In this document: piece by piece, positions 52,764-60,397 of the stretch
How positions within the stretch are numbered: the stretch's first letter is position 1
How the letters are laid out: the number at the start of each line of letters is the position of its first letter
Assembly (NCBI GenBank): GCA_021791195.1
Contig: JAJYXB010000007.1
Coordinates: 62,001-126,000, forward strand
DNA: 64,000 nucleotides
Reading direction: 5' to 3'
DNA from: Actinomycetes bacterium
GTDB taxonomy: Bacteria > Actinomycetota > Thermoleophilia > BMS3ABIN01
Notes under the pieces: generated by a model
What the model saw: only the letters and a program-made list of their open reading frames with translations
Databases searched by the model: none
What the model was told of the DNA's origin: nothing
Made by a program: the position numbers and the translations under genes

Positions 52764-53582
52764 CTATTTTTCCTGCCCGTGGTAGTAGTCAAACACTTTC
52801 TCGATCACGCGCTCGCCTTCAACCTGGGCCTTCTCGATCTCTTCGCGCTTTTCCGGGAAGGCATCCTTGAACTCGTTCTCCAACTCCACGACCCGCCGCA
52901 CCAGCGACTCCATGGCGTCCGCTACCGGGTCGGGCAGATGCGTCCAGTCGATGTCAGCGGCGCCCACCTTGCGGCCGCGTTCGCGGACGGGCCGTCCCGG
53001 ATTGCCCACCACGGTGCTGTCAGCCGGCACGTCATGGATGACGATGCTGCCGGCGCCGACCTTGGCGTTCTCCCCGATCACCACCGCGCCCAGCACCTTG
53101 GCGCCGGCGCCCACGGTGACGCCGTCCTCGAGTGTGGGATGGCGCTTGCCGGTCTCCTTGCCGGTGCCGCCCAGAGTGACACCCTGGTAAAGCGTGACAT
53201 TGTCACCGACTTCGGTGGTCTCGCCGATGACCACGCCGGCGCCGTGGTCGATGAAGAAACCCTCGCCGATGGTGGCCGCCGGATGGATCTCGATTCCGGT
53301 CAGGAAGCGGTTGAACTGCGATACCAGCCGCGGCGCCACCGGCAGCTTCTGCTGATAGAGGAAATGCGCCATGCGATGCAGCATGATGGCGTGCAGGCCC
53401 GAGTAACAGGTCAGCGTCTCCAGCAGGCTGGCGGCCGCGGGATCGCGTTCGCGGATAGCAGCGACATCACGCCTCACCGACCTGAAGGTGCGGTGCAGGT
53501 CGCCGCCGCGGTTGAGCCAGATATAAGCTCCGGCGGCCCCCGCCGCGCTCATCAGCGCTGTGGTTTTTTTTATGATGCCCAA
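52764..53582 (-). CDS. cysE: Serine O-acetyltransferase
   Basis: A 272-residue acetyltransferase of the EpsC/CysE type. The central left-handed beta-helix shows hexapeptide repeats such as IHPAATIGEGFFIDHGAGVVIGE, and the catalytic His lies in that region. It makes O-acetylserine from serine and acetyl-CoA, the substrate of the cysteine synthase encoded at 56675-57643. A C-terminal extension of about 65 charged residues is longer than usual. The TTG start at 53582 lacks a clear ribosome-binding site; ATG at 53552 is an alternative. Confidence 0.92.
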   Translation of the reverse strand: MGIIKKTTALMSAAGAAGAYIWLNRGGDLHRTFRSVRRDVAAIRERDPAAASLLETLTCYSGLHAIMLHRMAHFLYQQKLPVAPRLVSQFNRFLTGIEIHPAATIGEGFFIDHGAGVVIGETTEVGDNVTLYQGVTLGGTGKETGKRHPTLEDGVTVGAGAKVLGAVVIGENAKVGAGSIVIHDVPADSTVVGNPGRPVRERGRKVGAADIDWTHLPDPVADAMESLVRRVVELENEFKDAFPEKREEIEKAQVEGERVIEKVFDYYHGQEK

Positions 53583-53623
53583 ATTCTATTTTTGTGCCGG
53601 TCCGCCTTTGAACTTGGCGAAGG

Positions 53624-53651
53624 TTAACGTTAGTATCTACCTGTATATAAT
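53624..53651 (+). promoter_or_regulatory. Promoter of the NIL-domain gene
   Basis: TTAACG (53624-53629), a 16-base spacer and a consensus TATAAT (53646-53651), 56 bases before the ATG. Confidence 0.55.
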
Positions 53652-53706
53652 TCTATCAGAATACCCTGAACGCAGGCAGTTGAACTCCCAGAAAGGAAGG
53701 CAATCG

Positions 53707-53943
53707 ATGAAAACCCAGCGGCTGGAGCTTACCTTTCCGGAAAAGTTGATAAAAAAACCAGTCATCTACGAGATCGTCAAGGAATTCGACGTCATTCCCA
53801 ACATCCGCCGCGCCAACGTCGACGAGAAATTTGGCTGGATGGTCCTTGAGCTGAGCGGTGACGGTGACAACCTCCAGCGCGCCATCAGCCATCTGCAGGA
53901 GATAGGCATCCAGATCGAAATCCTCGACTCCTTCGTCGAGTAG
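53707..53943 (+). CDS. NIL-domain protein
   Basis: A 78-residue protein consisting only of a NIL domain, with LELTFPEKLIKKPVIYEIVK at the start and a ferredoxin-like beta-alpha-beta order. NIL domains usually sit at the end of methionine ABC ATPases and in some sulfur-linked ferredoxins, where they may sense sulfur amino acids. The ATG at 53707 follows GAAAGGAAGGCAATCG. It stands alone on the plus strand between cysE and the cys-carrier operon. Confidence 0.82.
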   Translation: MKTQRLELTFPEKLIKKPVIYEIVKEFDVIPNIRRANVDEKFGWMVLELSGDGDNLQRAISHLQEIGIQIEILDSFVE

Positions 53944-53991
53944 CCCGGCCGGAACCCGGAAAATCCCGCCCGCGGCCGCCCGGCCGGTCTT

Positions 53992-54843
53992 TCACCAACG
54001 TTTTTGCTTTTTGCCGGGATCCCCCGGCGCCAGCGTCTCGTTCATACTGCCACTTCTGAAACCTTCCAGGTCCAGCGTCACATAGGCGAATCCCAGCCGC
54101 CGGAAAGCCTTGACGATCCCCGCCCGCCCGGCGGACACTGACGCGATCGCGTCATCCGGCACCTCGATGCGGGCGATATCGCCGTGAGACCGTACCCGCA
54201 GCTGCTGGCTCATGCCCAGACCCTTCAGGAACTCCTCGGCAGCCTCAACGCGCTTCAGCCCCTCGGCGGTGATGGTGCTGCCGTAAGGAAAGCGGGAAGA
54301 AAGACAGGCCTGCGCCGGTTTGTCCCAGTTGGTCAGCCCCAGCGCCACCGCCAGCTGCCGCACCTGCTGCTTGCTGGCGCTGATGGCGGCCAGCGGATGG
54401 ACGACGCCGGCCTCATCGGAGGCCCTGATCCCGGGCCGGAAATCGTCCAGGTCATCGGCGTTAACGCCATCAGCGACATGCCTGATGCCACGGTCTGCGG
54501 CCAGGCGGCCAACGCGCCCCCAGAGCTCCGCCTTGCAGTGATAGCAGCGGTCCGGCGCATTGGCGGCGAAGTCGCGGCATTCGAGCTCGTGCGTCCGGAT
54601 GACGGCGTGAGGCGCTCCCAGCACCGCCGCCAGCTTCCGGGCGGCTTCGAGCTCGGCCGCGGGCAATGTCTCGGAATCGGCTGTCACCGCCAGTACGCTT
54701 CCTGCACCCAGCGCCCGCACGGATGCCGCTACAACCACGGTCGAATCGACGCCGCCGGAGAAACCGACCGCCACGCTTCCCAGTGGCCGCAGATAGTCAA
54801 GCAGCCGCGCCAGTGCCGCTTCGGTGGAAAGATTGCCGTTCAT
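53992..54843 (-). CDS. larE: LarE-family sulfur-transfer protein
   Basis: A 283-residue PP-loop enzyme. The ATP motif FSGGVDSTVV is near residue 23, CYHCKAELW near 101 and DKPAQACLSSRFPYG near 170; the Cys in the last corresponds to the sacrificial Cys of LarE. LarE adds sulfur to the nickel-pincer cofactor precursor. No larB or larC is present, so a related sulfur-insertion role in this cysteine operon is possible. The ATG at 54843 gives the normal distance to the PP-loop. It is the last gene of the leftward operon. Confidence 0.85.
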   Translation of the reverse strand: MNGNLSTEAALARLLDYLRPLGSVAVGFSGGVDSTVVVAASVRALGAGSVLAVTADSETLPAAELEAARKLAAVLGAPHAVIRTHELECRDFAANAPDRCYHCKAELWGRVGRLAADRGIRHVADGVNADDLDDFRPGIRASDEAGVVHPLAAISASKQQVRQLAVALGLTNWDKPAQACLSSRFPYGSTITAEGLKRVEAAEEFLKGLGMSQQLRVRSHGDIARIEVPDDAIASVSAGRAGIVKAFRRLGFAYVTLDLEGFRSGSMNETLAPGDPGKKQKRW

Positions 54844-54868
54844 CTGATCCGCCCCCTGGAAGCCCCGG

Positions 54869-55282
54869 TCATTCGCCGGACACAAGCAGCCACGCTTCCT
54901 CGACAGCCCCGTCCCGGATGCTGAAGACGCGGCTCGCGGGCCTGCCATCCATCAGCGAGACGATCATGTAAAGCGCGTCGGGGTAAAAAGCGAGCTCGCA
55001 GTCGCGCGCCGAGGGGTAAGCGGGAGAGTGGGGGTGGGAATGAAAGATCGCCACCAGCTGCAACCCGTCCTGCTCGATCTGGTCGAACACCTGGAACTGC
55101 TCCTGCGAATCCATCATGTAGAAAGTGGAGCTATGCTCGGCATTCTCCATCCGGAAGACCCGCTGCACGGAGCCGTCGGCGTCGCCGGCAAGGATGCCGC
55201 ACGCCTCCTCCGGCCTGTGCCTGAGCGCATGGTCGTAGATGGAACCTAGCTGAGCCCGCGTGAGGCTGAGAGCCGCCGGCAT
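54869..55282 (-). CDS. JAMM/Mov34 metalloprotease, Mec-like
   Basis: A 137-residue MPN+ protease. The zinc motif HSHPHSPAYPSARD keeps the H-x-H-x10-D pattern, and the catalytic Glu lies near residue 25 (RPEEACGIL). Mec of Mycobacterium cleaves cysteine from the carrier CysO, and other JAMM peptidases trim extra residues after the Gly-Gly end of sulfur carriers. It stands four bases after moeB and two genes after the carrier gene, which supports such a role here. Confidence 0.9.
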   Translation of the reverse strand: MPAALSLTRAQLGSIYDHALRHRPEEACGILAGDADGSVQRVFRMENAEHSSTFYMMDSQEQFQVFDQIEQDGLQLVAIFHSHPHSPAYPSARDCELAFYPDALYMIVSLMDGRPASRVFSIRDGAVEEAWLLVSGE

Positions 55283-55286
55283 CTGC

Positions 55287-56105
55287 TCAGTTTTTGGGGA
55301 TCTGCGTTTCGCAGGCGTAGGCGTATTCCACCAGCTCGGTGATGGTGGGATTCTCGCCGCACACCGGGCACTTGGGATTACGCCTCGCCTTTACCTCGTG
55401 GAAGCGCAGCTCCTCGGCGTCGAACTGCAGCAGCCGGTTGTAGAGCGGCCGGCCCACGCCGGTGATGATCTTCAGCACCTCGGTGGCCTGCATCGTCCCG
55501 ATGACGCCGGCGACGGCGCCCAGGACACCCGCTTCGGCGCAGCTGGGCACGGTGCCCGGCGGCGGCGGCTCCTCGAAAACGCAGCGGTAGCAGGCGGTTT
55601 CACCGCCATGGATGCTCATGATCAGCCCCATGAAGCGAAGGATGCCTCCCTCGACCAGGGTCTTCCCGGTCATCACGCAGGCGTCGTTGATCAGGTAACG
55701 CGTGGGAAAATTGTCAACACCGTCGACGACGACGTCATATTTCCCGATCACATCAAAGATGTTTTCCTTGGTCAGACGCTGGTGATAGACGTCGACCTCG
55801 ACATGCGGATTGATCTGCGCCATGGTCTCGCCGGCGCTTATCACCTTGGGCTTGCCCACATCGGCGGTGGAATGCAGCACCTGCCGCTGCAGGTTGGTGA
55901 GGTCGACAACATCGTCCTCGATCACCCCGATCGTGCCGACGCCGGCCGCAGCCAGATAAAGCAGCACCGGTGAACCGAGGCCGCCGGCGCCAACGACCAG
56001 CACCTTTGCGTCCTTCAGCTTCTGCTGGCCGGTACCGCCCAGCTCCGGCAGGATGATGTGCCGCGAGTAGCGTTCAATCTCTTCTTCCGACAGGTTAAAC
56101 AACAA
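55287..56105 (-). CDS. moeB: ThiF/MoeB-family carrier-activating enzyme
   Basis: A 272-residue E1-like enzyme with VVGAGGLGSPVLLYLAAAG near residue 35, an adenylating Arg/Lys/Asp set, and the zinc pairs CYRC near 171 and CPVC near 249. It adenylates the C-terminal Gly of a ThiS/MoaD-type carrier so that sulfur can be added. The TTG start at 56105 lies inside the upstream carrier gene, overlapping it by 91 bases; the GGGAGGGGGAGC ahead serves as ribosome-binding site and at the same time encodes the carrier Gly-Gly. Partner is most likely that carrier. Confidence 0.92.
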   Translation of the reverse strand: MLFNLSEEEIERYSRHIILPELGGTGQQKLKDAKVLVVGAGGLGSPVLLYLAAAGVGTIGVIEDDVVDLTNLQRQVLHSTADVGKPKVISAGETMAQINPHVEVDVYHQRLTKENIFDVIGKYDVVVDGVDNFPTRYLINDACVMTGKTLVEGGILRFMGLIMSIHGGETACYRCVFEEPPPPGTVPSCAEAGVLGAVAGVIGTMQATEVLKIITGVGRPLYNRLLQFDAEELRFHEVKARRNPKCPVCGENPTITELVEYAYACETQIPKN

Positions 56106-56398
56106 GCTCCCCCTCCCATGAAATAAAGGAAGTCCACCCTGTCGCCATCGCTCAGGGGGATATTTTCAAAATCGCGCCGGTTCAGGATGGAACCGTTGAT
56201 ACGCACGTTCACATAAACCGCGTCCTCTCCCAGGGATTCCAGGAGCGACCGGACATCGGGGCTGCCGGGATAGCTGACGCCCCGTCCCTGAACCGTCAGC
56301 TCAAGAACGGAAGCCGCCCGCGGCGGCTTGTGCTCTAATTCTAGCATTTCCGGGGCTGCTTCTGAATCAGTCCGGGTTTTCGGTCCCGTCTCAACCAT
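56015..56398 (-). CDS. cysO: ThiS/MoaD-type sulfur carrier with C-terminal extension
   Basis: A 127-residue ubiquitin-like protein. Residues 30-97 form the beta-grasp fold and end with VDFLYFMGGG, where the Gly-Gly of such carriers normally is the C-terminus. Here the frame runs on for 30 more residues (ACCLTCRKK...), overlapping moeB in another frame. Residues 1-28 are an unusual charged extension. The JAMM protease in the operon could trim the tail; a sequencing frameshift is the other explanation. The ATG follows GGGAGGTTAGAGA. It probably delivers sulfur to cysteine synthase. Confidence 0.78.
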   Translation of the reverse strand: MVETGPKTRTDSEAAPEMLELEHKPPRAASVLELTVQGRGVSYPGSPDVRSLLESLGEDAVYVNVRINGSILNRRDFENIPLSDGDRVDFLYFMGGGACCLTCRKKRLNATRGTSSCRSWAVPASRS

Positions 56399-56401
56399 TC
56401 T

Positions 56402-56641
56402 CTAACCTCCCGCTTTTTTCACGTAGACTTCCACGAAGCCTTCCTGGTCCTCGATCCCCAGCACCTGATGACCGTTGCCCCGCACCCAGGCGGGCAGGTC
56501 ATTCTTGCTCACGGGATCGTCTATGATCACCTTGACGATGCCGCCGCCGGCCAGCTGTTCCAGCGCCAGTGCGGTTTTCACCGACGGCATCGGGCATTTC
56601 AGGCCGCGCGCGTCCAGCAGGTAGTCTTCCTTGATATCCAT
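56402..56641 (-). CDS. tusA: TusA-family sulfur carrier
   Basis: A 79-residue TusA-fold protein with GLKCPMPSVK, so Cys16 in CPMP is the sulfur site. It ends three bases before the carrier gene and lies between cysK and cysO, so it belongs to the cysteine-carrier operon. It may deliver persulfide sulfur to the MoeB/CysO pair. Third tusA of the window; the three differ enough not to be recent duplicates. Confidence 0.92.
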   Translation of the reverse strand: MDIKEDYLLDARGLKCPMPSVKTALALEQLAGGGIVKVIIDDPVSKNDLPAWVRGNGHQVLGIEDQEGFVEVYVKKAGG

Positions 56642-56674
56642 AAGACGCCTCCCTCAGGTTGCTCGAATTTTATG

Positions 56675-57643
56675 TCAGCGGGAGGCCGATCTGGCGTCGC
56701 TGAACAGCTGCGTCGTCAGATAGCGCTCACCCGTATCGGGCAGTACCGCAACAATCATTTTACCCTTATTCTCGGTCCGGCGGGCAAGCGACAGCGCCGC
56801 GAACACGGCCGCCCCGGAGGAGATGCCGGCAAGCACGCCTTCTTCGGTAGCCAGGCGGCGGGCCGTCTGCTCGGCGTCCTCGTTGGAGACGCGCATCACC
56901 TCGTCATAAATCCCGGTGTTGAGAATATCAGGCACGAAACCGGCGCCGATGCCCTGGATGCGGTGCGGTCCCGGCTCGCCGCCTGAAAGCACGGGCGACG
57001 ATTTGGGCTCCACGGCCACGATCTGAACCGAGGGTTTGCGCTCCCGCAGGACTTCGCCCACGCCGGTGATGGTGCCACCCGTGCCGACGCCTGCGACCAG
57101 AATGTCCACGGCGCCCTGGGTATCGCGCCAGATCTCTTCCGCTGTCGTGCGCCGGTGCACTTCGGAATTCGCGGGATTCTTGAACTGCTGCGGCACATAC
57201 GAATTGTCGTAGATCTCAGCCAGCTCCTCCGCCTTTTCCACAGCTCCGCGCATGCCTTCGGGTCCGGGAGTAAGCAGAAGCTCAGCACCGAACGCCTTCA
57301 GCAGCGCCCGCCGTTCGATACTCATCGTATCCGGCATGGTCAGGATGAGCCGGTAGCCCTTGGCGGCGCACACAAACGCCAGCGCGATGCCGGTGTTGCC
57401 GCTGGTGGGTTCGATGATGATGGTCTTGCCCGGTTCGATCCGGCCCTCTTTTTCAGCGGCTTCGATCATGGCGGCGCCAATGCGGTCCTTGACGCTGCCA
57501 CCCGGATTGAAAGCTTCCAGCTTGGCCACCACGGTGGCGTCGAAGCCCTTGCCCATCCGGTTGAGTCTTAGCATGGGCGTGTTTCCTATCAGTTCTACAA
57601 TGTCGTCGATGATCAACCTGGTTCCTGTTTCCACAGTGCTCAT
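56675..57643 (-). CDS. cysK: Cysteine synthase (PLP-dependent)
   Basis: A 322-residue beta-family PLP enzyme. The PLP lysine is in [12 protein letters not shown] near residue 48, the substrate loop is PTSGNTGIA near 79, and the phosphate-binding loop is [12 protein letters not shown] near 186. It replaces the acetyl (or phospho) group of activated serine with sulfide or with thiocarboxylate from the adjacent carrier. Members using CysO are called CysM; the operon makes that plausible, but sequence motifs shown here do not decide. It follows the Rrf2 regulator gene by 27 bases. Confidence 0.92.
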   Translation of the reverse strand: MSTVETGTRLIIDDIVELIGNTPMLRLNRMGKGFDATVVAKLEAFNPGGSVKDRIGAAMIEAAEKEGRIEPGKTIIIEPTSGNTGIALAFVCAAKGYRLILTMPDTMSIERRALLKAFGAELLLTPGPEGMRGAVEKAEELAEIYDNSYVPQQFKNPANSEVHRRTTAEEIWRDTQGAVDILVAGVGTGGTITGVGEVLRERKPSVQIVAVEPKSSPVLSGGEPGPHRIQGIGAGFVPDILNTGIYDEVMRVSNEDAEQTARRLATEEGVLAGISSGAAVFAALSLARRTENKGKMIVAVLPDTGERYLTTQLFSDARSASR

Positions 57644-57670
57644 TTACCCGCCCTTCCTTTGACACAAATT

Positions 57671-58111
57671 TTAAATGTAATACATTTCCTTGACTTCATC
57701 CCGCATCATGATCTCGCGGTCGGCCAGATCGGCGATATTGGCGGCAGCCAGGACCCCCTCAAGACTGCTTTTCGCTTCGACCCAGACATCGCGCACTGCG
57801 CAGCGGCTTGACTTGTCACAGCTAGCGCCGATGGTGCAGGCAGCGGGGGCGACGTCACCGTCCAGGATCTCCACCACATCAAGGACGCTGACATCTTCGG
57901 GGAGTTTCTTGAAGCTGAAACCGCCGCGCACGCCGCGGTGGCTGTTTAGGATTCCTGCTTTACGGAGACTTGAAAAAAGCTGCTCCAGAAACTGGAGCGG
58001 GATATCCCGCTTGGCGGCGATATCGCCGATGGGGACGGGATGGCCGTTGTTCTGCTGGGCCAGTTCGACCAGCGCCCGGACGGCATATTTGCTCTTGGCA
58101 GAAATGTTCAT
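57671..58111 (-). CDS. Rrf2-family regulator, CymR/IscR-like
   Basis: A 146-residue regulator. The winged helix opens MNISAKSKYAVRALVELAQQ, with the wing SHRGVRGGFSFKK. Cysteines in CTIGASCDKSSRC have C-x5-C-x5-C spacing, as in IscR. It is the first gene of the leftward rrf2-cysK-tusA-cysO-moeB-JAMM-larE operon, so control of cysteine and sulfur-carrier supply is likely. The ATG at 58111 follows GGAGATAAAAAC. The preceding promoter is consensus, with a short palindrome in its spacer. Confidence 0.9.
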   Translation of the reverse strand: MNISAKSKYAVRALVELAQQNNGHPVPIGDIAAKRDIPLQFLEQLFSSLRKAGILNSHRGVRGGFSFKKLPEDVSVLDVVEILDGDVAPAACTIGASCDKSSRCAVRDVWVEAKSSLEGVLAAANIADLADREIMMRDEVKEMYYI

Positions 58112-58163
58112 GTTTTTATCTCCATAATTTAGATATGTATTGTCATCTTTTACTTGTGCACGA

Positions 58164-58192
58164 ATTATATCCTTGCCTATAGGAGTTGTCAA
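58164..58192 (-). promoter_or_regulatory. Consensus promoter of the rrf2-cys operon
   Basis: On the minus strand TTGACA (58192-58187), a 17-base spacer and TATAAT (58169-58164) are both consensus. The spacer contains the palindrome CCTATAGG (58182-58175), a candidate operator for the Rrf2 product. Confidence 0.8.
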
Positions 58193-58200
58193 GAATCGGA

Positions 58201-58284
58201 GGGACGTTGTTTTCCTAAAGATCCTGAATGCCAGTTATTTTCAATAATTAATTGGAATTGGGAACGTTAGGAAAGCAGCGTCCC
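58201..58284. repeat. Diverged copy of the MITE-like palindromic element
   Basis: GGGACGTTGTTTTCCTAA (58201-58218) faces TTAGGAAAGCAGCGTCCC (58267-58284); the two mismatches are G-U pairs in RNA. It shares GGGACGTT and TTTCCTAAAG with the element at 42778-42907. It lies just before the archease gene. Confidence 0.65.
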
Positions 58285-58295
58285 CAAAGGGACGG

Positions 58296-58712
58296 ATGAT
58301 GCAGTTCGAGCTCATCGAACATACCGCTGATATCGGCGTGCGCTCGTTCGGCGCCACGATCGCGGAGGCATTTGAGACCGCGGCGGCGGGCATGTTCAGC
58401 CTGCTTGCAGACCCCGGGCAGATCCGCGACCGGCAGGAGTTTCCGGTCGAGGTGGAGGCGGAGGACCGTGAGACGCTGCTGGTCGAGTGGCTCAACGAGC
58501 TGCTTTACATCTACGAGAGCAGGGGGGTGCTGCTCAAGCGCTTCCACATCAGGGAGATCAGCGATACCCGGCTGCTGGGCTCTGCCTACGGCGAGCCGAT
58601 CGATCCCGGCCGGCATGAGATCAGAACCGACATCAAGGCGGTCACCTATTATCAGTTGCGGGTCAAACAGCGGAAAAGCGGCTGGCTGACAGAGGTGATC
58701 TTCGATGTATGA
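58296..58712 (+). CDS. Archease
   Basis: A 138-residue protein with the archease opening FELIEHTADIGVRSFG and acidic metal-binding residues including the C-terminal FDV. Archease speeds the guanylylation of the RNA ligase RtcB and is usually encoded beside it. The stop overlaps the rtcB start (ATGTATGA), which couples translation. The start codon may be either of two adjacent ATGs (58296 or 58299). The MITE-like repeat lies directly upstream. Confidence 0.93.
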   Translation: MMQFELIEHTADIGVRSFGATIAEAFETAAAGMFSLLADPGQIRDRQEFPVEVEAEDRETLLVEWLNELLYIYESRGVLLKRFHIREISDTRLLGSAYGEPIDPGRHEIRTDIKAVTYYQLRVKQRKSGWLTEVIFDV

Positions 58713-60183
58713 CAGCAGCCAAGCGGGAAGCCGAGGCGCCATGAACGCGTTTGAACCGGTTGAGATCGATCCATATATGTGGGAGATTCCGCGCACCGGC
58801 GCCATGCGCGTTCCAGGGCGCATCTTTGCCGACCGCCAGCTGATGGAAAAGGCGCGGGAGGAGAAGGCGATGGAGCAGGTGGCCAACGTCGCCTGCCTGC
58901 CGGGGATCCAGACCGCCTCGCTGGCAATGCCCGACATCCACTGGGGCTACGGATTCGCCATCGGCGGCGTCGCCGCATTCCGCATGGATGACGGCGTCAT
59001 CTCACCCGGCGGTGTCGGCTATGATATCGCCTGCGGCGTGCGCCTGATCCGCAGCGATCTGGTGGCAGCCGAAGTCGCAGATACCATCCCGGCGCTGGTG
59101 CACGAGCTGTCGCGCATGCTGCCGGCAGGCGTAGGCCGGGGCGGCAAAATCAGGCTCGGACCCCGGGAGATGGACCGGCTGCTGGTGGAAGGAGTCCCCT
59201 GGACCGTCAGCCAGGGTTTCGGTTGGGCGCGTGACCTGGAGGTCATCGAGGACGGCGGCCTGATGGAGGGCGCCGACCCCGCCAGGGTCAGCAACCGTGC
59301 CCGCGAGCGCGGCCACGTGCAGCAGGGCACGCTCGGGGCCGGCAACCACTTCGCCGAGGTGCAGGTGGTGCAACACATCTTCGACGCCGATGCCGCCGCC
59401 GCCTTCGGCGTCTTCGAAGGTCAGCTGTGCGTCATGCTGCATTCCGGTTCGCGTGGTCTCGGCCACCAGATCTGTACTGATTTCGTCAAGGTGATGGGCG
59501 GCGCGGCGGCGCGGGCAGGCATCAGTCTGCCGGACCGGCAACTCGCCTGCACCCCGATCGACAGCCCCGAGGGGCGCGATTACTTTGCCGCGATGGCGTG
59601 CGCCGTGAATTTTGCCCGCTCCAACCGCCAGGTGATGACGCACATGGTGCGGGAATCATTCGAATATGTCTTCAAGATGCCGGCGGAGCGCCTCGGGCTC
59701 GATCTTGTCTACGACGTGGCGCATAACGTCGCCAAGTTCGAGGAGCATGAGGTCGACGGCGCCAAACAGCTCCTGTGCGTGCACCGCAAGGGGGCGACAC
59801 GTTCGTTCCCCGCCGGCCATCCGGACATCCCGGCCCGCTACCGCGCCGCCGGCCAGCCGGTGATCGTCCCGGGGGACATGGGCACTGCTTCCTACCTGCT
59901 GAAGGGATCGGCGGCCGCCATGCGCCGCAGTTTCGGCTCCACCTGCCACGGCGCGGGACGCGTCATGGGCCGGCGCGCGGCCAAACGCATGATCCAGGGG
60001 CATGAGCTCAGGCAGCGCCTCGAAGCGCAGGGCATCACGGTCCGGGCCGGCAGCAGCAAGGGCCTGGCCGAAGAGGCGCCCGAAGCCTACAAGGACGTTA
60101 ATCGGGTGGTGGAGATCTGCCATCAGGCGGGTCTTTCCTACAAGGTGGCCAAGCTGAGGCCGGTTGGCGTGATCAAGGGCTAG
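58705..60183 (+). CDS. rtcB: RNA-splicing ligase RtcB
   Basis: A 492-residue ligase. Visible motifs include YDIACGVRLI (metal-binding Cys), GTLGAGNHFAEVQ, HSGSRGLGHQ, VAHNVAKFE, HRKGATRSFP and the guanylylated His region STCHGAGRVMGR. RtcB joins 2',3'-cyclic phosphate or 3'-phosphate ends to 5'-OH RNA, in tRNA repair or splicing. ATG at 58705 overlaps archease; ATG at 58741 is an alternative closer to the conserved start. The pair with archease is the common arrangement. Confidence 0.96.
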   Translation: MYDSSQAGSRGAMNAFEPVEIDPYMWEIPRTGAMRVPGRIFADRQLMEKAREEKAMEQVANVACLPGIQTASLAMPDIHWGYGFAIGGVAAFRMDDGVISPGGVGYDIACGVRLIRSDLVAAEVADTIPALVHELSRMLPAGVGRGGKIRLGPREMDRLLVEGVPWTVSQGFGWARDLEVIEDGGLMEGADPARVSNRARERGHVQQGTLGAGNHFAEVQVVQHIFDADAAAAFGVFEGQLCVMLHSGSRGLGHQICTDFVKVMGGAAARAGISLPDRQLACTPIDSPEGRDYFAAMACAVNFARSNRQVMTHMVRESFEYVFKMPAERLGLDLVYDVAHNVAKFEEHEVDGAKQLLCVHRKGATRSFPAGHPDIPARYRAAGQPVIVPGDMGTASYLLKGSAAAMRRSFGSTCHGAGRVMGRRAAKRMIQGHELRQRLEAQGITVRAGSSKGLAEEAPEAYKDVNRVVEICHQAGLSYKVAKLRPVGVIKG

Positions 60184-60397
60184 GAAAGGAGTTTGCGACG
60201 AACCGGGCGGCCCTTAACATAAGTTAACTAAGTTACCTCTTTTAAACCTCTTAAGCTTCTGATACCATCTTTCAAGCTCAGAGCGGCATAAACAGCCGCC
60301 AGCAAGACAATAGCCTGCGCACCGCAGGCGGCCGGTTCCGCGGAAATCAATCCGCGCCACGGAACGGCGAAAATATCGCTCTAAAGCCCACAACTGA

